Below, one piece after another: positions 6,411-11,329 of a stretch of DNA of 11,329 nt. The notes beneath the pieces are model-generated. The model had not been told where the DNA came from, did not search any database, and saw only the letters and a list, made by a program, of their open reading frames with translations. The DNA comes from Clostridiales bacterium (lineage in GTDB: Bacteria; Bacillota; Clostridia; Lachnospirales; WQUN01). A program made the translations under genes and the position numbers. Within the stretch, counting starts at the first letter, position 1; each line of letters begins with the position of its first letter. The stretch lies in NCBI GenBank assembly GCA_031269415.1, contig JAISZF010000220.1, forward strand, positions 1 to 11,329. The letters run 5' to 3'.

Positions 6411-7811
6411 TCACCTCACGGCCGCGCCGGCGGCTCGCGCCGAAACATCCTCAATACCTCCGGCGTTCATGAAATAACTCTCGGGAACCGCGTCTAAATG
6501 TCCGTCCAATATTTCCTTGAACCCCCGGACGGTTTCCTCGACAGGCACATATTTGCCCTCTATGCCGGTGAATTTTTCACCCACAAAGAATGGCTGCGAC
6601 AGGAATCTTTGAACCTTCCGCGCGCGGCCGACAATCAGTTTATCGTTTTCCGACAGCTCATCCATGCCTAATATGGCTATTATATCCTGCAGCTCTTTAT
6701 ACCTCTGCAATATACTCTGAACGTCGCGCGCGGTCTGATAATGCTCGTTTCCCAGGATACCCGGATCGAGAACGCGCGAGCTGGATTCCAGAGGGTCGAT
6801 GGCCGGATATATGCCCTGCTCCACAATCGCGCGCGAAAGCACGGTAGTGGCGTCGAGATGAGTGAACGTAGTGGCGGGGGCCGGATCCGTCAAGTCGTCG
6901 GCGGGGACGTAAACCGCCTGCACAGACGTAATGGAACCGTTTTGGGTGGACGTTATCCGTTCCTGAAGCGCGCCCATCTCGGTAGCGAGCGTGGGCTGAT
7001 AACCCACGGCGCTGGGCATCCGGCCCAGAAGGGCGGATACCTCGGAACCGGCCTGCACAAAACGGAAGATATTATCGATAAATAATAACACATCCTGATG
7101 GGCTACGTCACGAAAATATTCCGCCATGGTCAATCCGGTAAGGGCGATACGCATACGCGCCCCCGGCGGCTCGTTCATCTGCCCGAATACCAGCGCGGTC
7201 TTTTGCAGCACGCCGGAGTTGCGCATATCATGGTACAGATCGTTGCCTTCGCGTGTGCGTTCGCCCACGCCCGCGAATACCGAATACCCGCTGTGTTCGG
7301 TGGCTATGTTGCGGATCAGTTCCATGATAAGCACGGTCTTTCCGACGCCCGCGCCTCCGAACAGCCCGATCTTGCCGCCTTTGGCATATGGACACAGCAG
7401 ATCTATGGCTTTAATGCCTGTTTCCAGCATCTCGGCGCTGGAGGCCTGCTCGGAAAACGTTGGGGCGTTCCGGTGAATAGGCCAGCGTTCAGCGGCTTCC
7501 GCGGGTGAGCCGCCGTCTATGGGATCGCCCAGTACATTAAACATGCGGCCCAGCGTAACGTCGCCGACCGGCGTTGAAATGGGCGCGCCCGTATCCCTGG
7601 CGGGCAGGCCGCGGGTCAGCCCGTCGGTGGAGTTCATCGAGATGCAGCGAACCGTATCGTCGCCTAGGTGTTTTGTAACCTCGGCAATAATTGTGGTTTC
7701 CGCGTGATTTATCTCTATCGCGTTATAAAGCGCGGGAAGATTATTCGACGAAAATTTGATATCCACCACGGAGCCGATAATCCGCGTTATTTTTCCGATA
7801 TTCTCCGCCAA
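6411..7811 (-). CDS. atpD: F1 ATP synthase beta subunit (catalytic)
   Basis: The catalytic beta subunit makes or hydrolyses ATP in the F1 head. I chose TTG at 7811, giving 466 residues beginning AENIGKITRIIGSVVDIKF after the initiator, because the family typically starts this way and AGAAAGG lies nine bases upstream. The GTG at 7820 touches that site with no spacer. The Walker A motif GGAGVGKT is at 152-159, the catalytic-base motif GERTREGNDLY has its Glu near 184, and the Walker B LLFIDN is at 242-247. The signatures MPSAVGYQPTL, ATTFTHLDATTVLSR and the DELSENDKL segment (usual DELSEEDKL) are all present. Length is normal and no key residue is missing. It lies 14 bases after atpG and two bases before atpC. 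Confidence 0.97.
   Translation of the reverse strand: MAENIGKITRIIGSVVDIKFSSNNLPALYNAIEINHAETTIIAEVTKHLGDDTVRCISMNSTDGLTRGLPARDTGAPISTPVGDVTLGRMFNVLGDPIDGGSPAEAAERWPIHRNAPTFSEQASSAEMLETGIKAIDLLCPYAKGGKIGLFGGAGVGKTVLIMELIRNIATEHSGYSVFAGVGERTREGNDLYHDMRNSGVLQKTALVFGQMNEPPGARMRIALTGLTMAEYFRDVAHQDVLLFIDNIFRFVQAGSEVSALLGRMPSAVGYQPTLATEMGALQERITSTQNGSITSVQAVYVPADDLTDPAPATTFTHLDATTVLSRAIVEQGIYPAIDPLESSSRVLDPGILGNEHYQTARDVQSILQRYKELQDIIAILGMDELSENDKLIVGRARKVQRFLSQPFFVGEKFTGIEGKYVPVEETVRGFKEILDGHLDAVPESYFMNAGGIEDVSARAAGAAVR
6414..6417 (-). promoter_or_regulatory. Ribosome binding site inside the end of atpD, sets atpC start
   Basis: GAGG five bases before ATG 6408 overlaps the final codons of atpD and favours this start over GTG 6414. 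Confidence 0.55.
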
Positions 7812-7820
7812 GCCAGTCAC

Positions 7821-7827
7821 CCTTTCT
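7821..7827 (-). promoter_or_regulatory. Ribosome binding site that decides the TTG start of atpD
   Basis: AGAAAGG overlaps the atpG stop codon (TAG at 7826-7828) and is nine bases from TTG 7811. It directly abuts GTG 7820, making that earlier start unlikely. Confidence 0.6.
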
Positions 7828-8662
7828 ATAACGCCTCCGCGCCGCCCACGATTTCCGTAAGCTCTTGTGTGATCGCGTCCTGCCTTGCCCTGTTATATTG
7901 CAAGGTAAACCTGTTTATCAGTTCCGTTGAGTTATTTGTCGCGCTGTCCATGCTGGACATGCGCGCCCCCAGTTCACAGGCGGATGATTCCACCATGGCG
8001 CCGTAGATAACGGCGCTGACGTATTTCGGTACCGTATACGCCAAAAAAGCCTCTTCATTCGGCTCGAAATCCATGTACCCGCTGTTCTCCGGCGAATCCG
8101 GCAGGGGCAGCAGCCGCAGCGTTTTGGGTGTGTGGCTGATAATGGACTTGAACTCGGTATATACGAGATAAATCTCGTCAACCTCGCCGGATTCGTATAA
8201 ATCAACCGCCAGCAGACCTATATCAGTGGCGTCCTCATAAAACGGCATCTCGGAAACCCCCTGATAGGTACGGATGATATTCCTGTTCCGTCTGCGGAAA
8301 TAATCACGAGCCTTTGTGCCCGCGGTTATCAAATGCTCACGCGTGTTTTGACTGATCAACGCGGACGCCGCTTTGGAAACATTGACGTTATAGCCGCCGC
8401 ATAAACCGCGGTCGGCTGAGATAACGATAATCGCGGTGTTCTTCACCGGACGCGCTTTGATATATACGCTTTCTCTGTCGGTGACGCGGGCGGCCATGTC
8501 ATAGGCGACCCGGAGGGTTTCCTCCATAAACGGACGGAGGTTTTGCAATTTGTTACGAGTACGCTGTAATTTGGACGCCGCTACCAGGTTCATCGCGCGG
8601 GTGATCTTCTGTGTGCTGTACACGCCGCGGATTCTGTGTTTTATGCCTCGGGTTATAGCCAT
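7826..8662 (-). CDS. atpG: F1 ATP synthase gamma subunit (rotor shaft)
   Basis: The 278-residue gamma subunit is the rotating shaft that couples the membrane ring to the catalytic head. The N-terminal helix AITRGIKHRIRGVYSTQKIT, then RAMNLVAASKLQR, is typical. A central Rossmann-like part has ITSDRGLCGG in the usual form, here VISADRGLCGGYN. The C-terminal helix carries the family signature RMSSMDSATNNSTELI, then YNRARQDAITQELTEIVGGA. The ATG is preceded by AAAGGGG. It starts 13 bases after the atpA stop. The length is slightly below the usual 285-290 residues, with no obvious missing block. Confidence 0.96.
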   Translation of the reverse strand: MAITRGIKHRIRGVYSTQKITRAMNLVAASKLQRTRNKLQNLRPFMEETLRVAYDMAARVTDRESVYIKARPVKNTAIIVISADRGLCGGYNVNVSKAASALISQNTREHLITAGTKARDYFRRRNRNIIRTYQGVSEMPFYEDATDIGLLAVDLYESGEVDEIYLVYTEFKSIISHTPKTLRLLPLPDSPENSGYMDFEPNEEAFLAYTVPKYVSAVIYGAMVESSACELGARMSSMDSATNNSTELINRFTLQYNRARQDAITQELTEIVGGAEAL

Positions 8663-8675
8663 AAGCGCCGCCCCT

Positions 8676-10184
8676 TTATATCTTAATAGATTTTTTGAAT
8701 TTATCCAGCGCGGCTATCAGCTTTTCTTCCAGCGCGGGCCTGAATTCACCGGTTTCATGGATCTCGGATATAATATCCGGGCTTTCCGTTTCTATATAAT
8801 TCAGCAGATCGTTTTCAAAATCCAGCGCTTTTTCCACATTAATATCTTTCAGGTATCTATGTGTGACGGCATAGAGAATAATGACCTGCTGTTCTACCGT
8901 AAGCGGTTTATATTGCGGCTGTTTGAGGATCTCAACTATGCGTTCGCCCTGCTTCAGCCTGTCTAGGGTGTCTTTATCCAAGTCGGAGCCAAATTGGGCA
9001 AAAGCCGCTAATTCCCTGTACTGCGCCAGTTCCATGCGCAGCGGCCCGGCGATCTTTTTCATTGCCTTTATCTGAGCGGACCCGCCCACGCGCGAAACAG
9101 ACAGGCCGGGGTTGATGGCCGGCCGTATGCCGGCGTTGAACATCTCGGACTCCATATAGATCTGTCCGTCGGTTATGGATATGACATTAGTGGGGATGTA
9201 AGCGGATATATCGCCCGCCTGCGTTTCTATAATGGGCAGAGCGGTTATGGAGCCCCCGCCGTATTCCCGGGAAAGACGCGCCGATCGCTCCAGAAGGCGG
9301 GAATGCAGATAAAACACATCGCCCGGATAAGCCTCGCGGCCCGGCGGCCTGCGCAGCAGCAGGCTCATGGCGCGGTAAGCGACCGCGTGACGGGAGAGGT
9401 CGTCGTAGACAATTAAGACGTCTTTGCCCGATTCCATCCACTCTTCACCGATAGCGCAGCCGCTGAACGGCGCGATAAACAGCAGCGGTGCGGATTCCGA
9501 CGCGCTCGCGGCGACGACCACGCTGTATTCCATCGCCCCGAAATCGTCCAGCGTTTTTACGATTCGGGCGACCGAGGAGGCTTTTTGCCCGATTGCCACA
9601 TAGATACAGTAAACATTCTTACCTTTTTGATTGATTATGGTATCGATACAGACCGCAGTCTTGCCTGTCTGGCGATCGCCTATTATCAACTCGCGCTGGC
9701 CGCGGCCGATTGGCGCCATGGCGTCTATGGCCTTTATGCCGGTCTGCAGCGGCACGTTTACCTCCTCGCGGGTTATAACGCCCGGCGCCACACGTTCGAT
9801 CGGGCGGTATGCCGTCGCGTTTATCGGACCCTTCTGATCTATGGGCTGCCCCAGCGCGTTGACCACGCGGCCCAGCATGGCGTCGCCCGCCGGCACTTCC
9901 GCCACGCGCCCTGTCAGCCGCACGGAGTCGCCTTCTTTTACGCCGGCGTCCGAACCTAACAGCACCGCGCCGATGCTGTCTTCCTCCAGATTAAGGGCCA
10001 TGCCGTACGTACCGTTTTCAAATTCGAGCAATTCGCTGCTCATAGCCTTGGATAAGCCGTATATCCTAGCGATACCATCCCCAACCTGTATCACGGTACC
10101 CGCTTCCGTTACATTCAGCCCGGTGGAGTACCGCTTGATCTCAGCCTTGATTACAGAGCTTATTTCACCAGGTTTGAGATTCAT
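8676..10184 (-). CDS. atpA: F1 ATP synthase alpha subunit
   Basis: The 502-residue alpha subunit alternates with beta in the F1 head and holds the non-catalytic nucleotide sites. It starts at ATG 10184 after AAAGGAG. The sequence shows the beta-barrel start (AGTVIQVGDGIARIYGL), Walker A GDRQTGKT at 169-176, the YDDLSRHAVAYR segment at 260-271, RRPPGREAYPGDVFYLHSRL at 279-298, and NPGLSVSRVGGSAQ at 358-371. R365 in that last segment is the arginine finger reaching into the catalytic site. The C-terminal helical domain ends in DKFKKSIKI. All hallmark residues are present and the length is normal. It follows atpH by 20 bases and precedes atpG by 13. Confidence 0.97.
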   Translation of the reverse strand: MNLKPGEISSVIKAEIKRYSTGLNVTEAGTVIQVGDGIARIYGLSKAMSSELLEFENGTYGMALNLEEDSIGAVLLGSDAGVKEGDSVRLTGRVAEVPAGDAMLGRVVNALGQPIDQKGPINATAYRPIERVAPGVITREEVNVPLQTGIKAIDAMAPIGRGQRELIIGDRQTGKTAVCIDTIINQKGKNVYCIYVAIGQKASSVARIVKTLDDFGAMEYSVVVAASASESAPLLFIAPFSGCAIGEEWMESGKDVLIVYDDLSRHAVAYRAMSLLLRRPPGREAYPGDVFYLHSRLLERSARLSREYGGGSITALPIIETQAGDISAYIPTNVISITDGQIYMESEMFNAGIRPAINPGLSVSRVGGSAQIKAMKKIAGPLRMELAQYRELAAFAQFGSDLDKDTLDRLKQGERIVEILKQPQYKPLTVEQQVIILYAVTHRYLKDINVEKALDFENDLLNYIETESPDIISEIHETGEFRPALEEKLIAALDKFKKSIKI

Positions 10185-10204
10185 CCCGTTTTCTCCTTTG
10201 CCTG

Positions 10205-10729
10205 CTATGCCATCCGTTTTGCGAACGACCGCAGATGCTTTTTAATCGTGCTGTCTATCAGCTTTCCGCCCGCTTTTATCAGCAGCCCGCCGATCAGTGA
10301 AGGATCCACGAACTCCTCAATTTCCACCCGTTTACCCATGCCGGCGGACAGTTTCGAGACTATTCCCGCCGATTGCTCTTCGGTGAGCGCGACCGCGGAA
10401 TATACGCGAGCCTTCACAATACCCATATGTTCCCTTGCCAATTCGATGAATCCCATAAGCGCTGGCTCTATATAAGCTTCGCGTCCATTTTTAAGCATAA
10501 TAGACATTAGGCCGGCCAAATCGCTGTTTATGCCGGGAAATATTTTATAAATCAAGGCTTCCTTTTCATCAGATGGAATACGGGGGCTTAAAAGCAATGC
10601 CACAAACTCGCGTTCGTCGCGGAAAACGCCCAAGACGGTCAAAACCTCCCGATACAGCGCGTCCGGGTTCCCGCGCTCCACAGCCAGTTCGAACAGCGCG
10701 GCGGAGTAGGGTTTTGTCATCACAGCCAT
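10205..10729 (-). CDS. atpH: F1 ATP synthase delta subunit (peripheral stalk)
   Basis: The delta subunit (OSCP-like) joins the peripheral stalk to the top of F1. The protein is 174 residues from ATG 10729, which overlaps the end of atpF by 10 bases. A second ATG at 10720 (codon 4) shares its A with the atpF stop as TGATG and gives 171 residues starting TKPYSAALFELAVERG. Either is possible, and coupled translation is likely. The helical N-terminal domain shows YSAALFELA and FVALLLSPRIP, and the C-terminal part shows the conserved VDPSLIGGLLIKAGGKLIDS motif followed by RSFAKRMA. These match the family well. The 5' end choice is the only doubt. Confidence 0.93.
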   Translation of the reverse strand: MAVMTKPYSAALFELAVERGNPDALYREVLTVLGVFRDEREFVALLLSPRIPSDEKEALIYKIFPGINSDLAGLMSIMLKNGREAYIEPALMGFIELAREHMGIVKARVYSAVALTEEQSAGIVSKLSAGMGKRVEIEEFVDPSLIGGLLIKAGGKLIDSTIKKHLRSFAKRMA

Positions 10730-11268
10730 TTGACATCGCCCAGATCCGATATGGTTTCGACTATCAAACTATCCTGAGCCTGTCTGTCCAGCGATACCGC
10801 CGCGAAACGCCCGGCCAGCAGGGCAGAGATATCGATCAGTTCTTTTTTCATATCATCCTTTGCCCGTTCCTGTTCCATCTCGATATCTTTACGCGCGCGG
10901 TCGCGTATCCTATCCGCGTCCCGCCGGGCTTCGGCGATAATCTGCTCGCTCTTCTCCTGAGCCTGCCCGCGGGCGGCGTCTATCAGGTGAACGCGTTCCT
11001 GTTCGACATCGCGAAGTTTGCCCTCGTAGTCATCTTTCATGGTCAAAGCCGTTCGTTCCGCGTCGCCGGCGGTCGCCAACTGCGTGCTGATTCGCTCGGC
11101 GCGGTTATCCATAAACCGCTTGACGGGCTTATACAGGAATTTCGCGAGAAATAGCGTGAGAATCAAGGTATTCAGCCATTGAATGCCCAGTTCCATCAGA
11201 AATTCCAAGTCAAAGCCCAGTATTCTGCCTTCCGGCGCGGCTTCCAATAAAAATAGAAAATTGTTCAA
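10720..11268 (-). CDS. atpF: F0 ATP synthase b subunit (peripheral stalk)
   Basis: The 182-residue b subunit anchors the peripheral stalk in the membrane and forms a long coiled coil up to delta. It starts at TTG 11268, seven bases after a strong AGGGAGG site. A single membrane helix (about residues 20-42, LEFLMELGIQWLNTLILTLF) is followed by AKFLYKPVKRFMDNRAERI, the normal exit segment. The rest is a charged heptad-like helix rich in Glu, Arg and Ala (QEKSEQIIAEARRDADRIRD) and ends with ISALLAGRFAAVSLDRQAQD, the delta-contact part. It lies 23 bases after atpE. Only one b-type gene is seen here. Confidence 0.94.
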   Translation of the reverse strand: MNNFLFLLEAAPEGRILGFDLEFLMELGIQWLNTLILTLFLAKFLYKPVKRFMDNRAERISTQLATAGDAERTALTMKDDYEGKLRDVEQERVHLIDAARGQAQEKSEQIIAEARRDADRIRDRARKDIEMEQERAKDDMKKELIDISALLAGRFAAVSLDRQAQDSLIVETISDLGDVKWL

Positions 11269-11275
11269 ACGGATT

Positions 11276-11282
11276 CCTCCCT
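11276..11282 (-). promoter_or_regulatory. Ribosome binding site for the TTG start of atpF
   Basis: AGGGAGG, seven bases before TTG 11268, is the strongest such site in the atp operon part of the window and supports the non-ATG start. Confidence 0.65.
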
Positions 11283-11291
11283 GTTCGCCGT

Positions 11292-11329
11292 TTATTTGAT
11301 CAGCGGATTAACGAAGAGCAGAAGGATGG
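11292..11329 (-). CDS. atpE: F0 ATP synthase c subunit, last 11 residues
   Basis: The minus strand ends with ILLLFVNPLIK and a TAA stop at 11292-11294. A hydrophobic stretch ending in a short '(F)(V/A)NP(L/F)I' tail is the typical C-terminus of the membrane-ring c subunit, and its position right before atpF fits the usual E-F-H-A-G-D-C order. The ion-binding carboxylate helix is outside the window, so proton versus sodium use cannot be judged. Confidence 0.85.
   Translation of the reverse strand, partial: ILLLFVNPLIK

Noticed and set aside
6590..7508. Several long plus-strand frames opposite atpD
   Set aside because: They are antisense shadows created by the high GC of a conserved gene; the atpD reading has every expected motif.

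Overview
The window reads as a low-to-moderate GC Firmicute, most likely a member of Clostridia. This is inferred from the LplA/LplB/LplC-type sugar ABC transporter beside a Gfo/Idh dehydrogenase, strong Shine-Dalgarno sites, frequent TTG/GTG starts, and an F-type ATP synthase operon in the classical order E-F-H-A-G-D-C. No species can be named from the sequence alone.

Positions 1-3637 (+ strand) hold a sugar-uptake operon: the C-terminal part of a solute-binding lipoprotein, two inner-membrane permeases of the LplB and LplC/YtcP types, and a Gfo/Idh/MocA-family NAD(P)-dependent dehydrogenase. The binding protein captures a sugar or oligosaccharide, the permeases import it (the ATPase is not in the window), and the dehydrogenase probably oxidises a derived sugar.

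Positions 3638-4646 are a decayed junction between two converging transcription units. They hold a short possible coding relic with a G-run frameshift. Next is a dinD-like gene that has lost its middle in frame and lost its 3' end. Facing it is a frameshifted, 3'-truncated NTF2/SnoaL-like gene. The two broken genes meet tail to tail at about 4222-4240, which looks like a deletion or recombination scar.

Positions 4647-11329 (- strand, visibly more GC-rich) hold the ATP synthase operon: the atpE tail, then atpF, atpH, atpA, atpG, atpD and atpC. Two further genes follow closely on the same strand: a secreted protein with a copper-amine-oxidase-like 'stalk' domain and an ElaA-like GNAT acetyltransferase. 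No terminator is visible between atpC and these genes. The first good hairpin is at 4647-4678 and overlaps the GNAT stop codon, so the transcript may run through all of them. The a subunit (atpB) and most of the c subunit lie beyond the right edge.

I saw no tRNA, rRNA, CRISPR array or insertion sequence. I did not find a convincing new biological system. The most unusual parts are the gene-remnant junction and the two genes appended to the ATP synthase operon.
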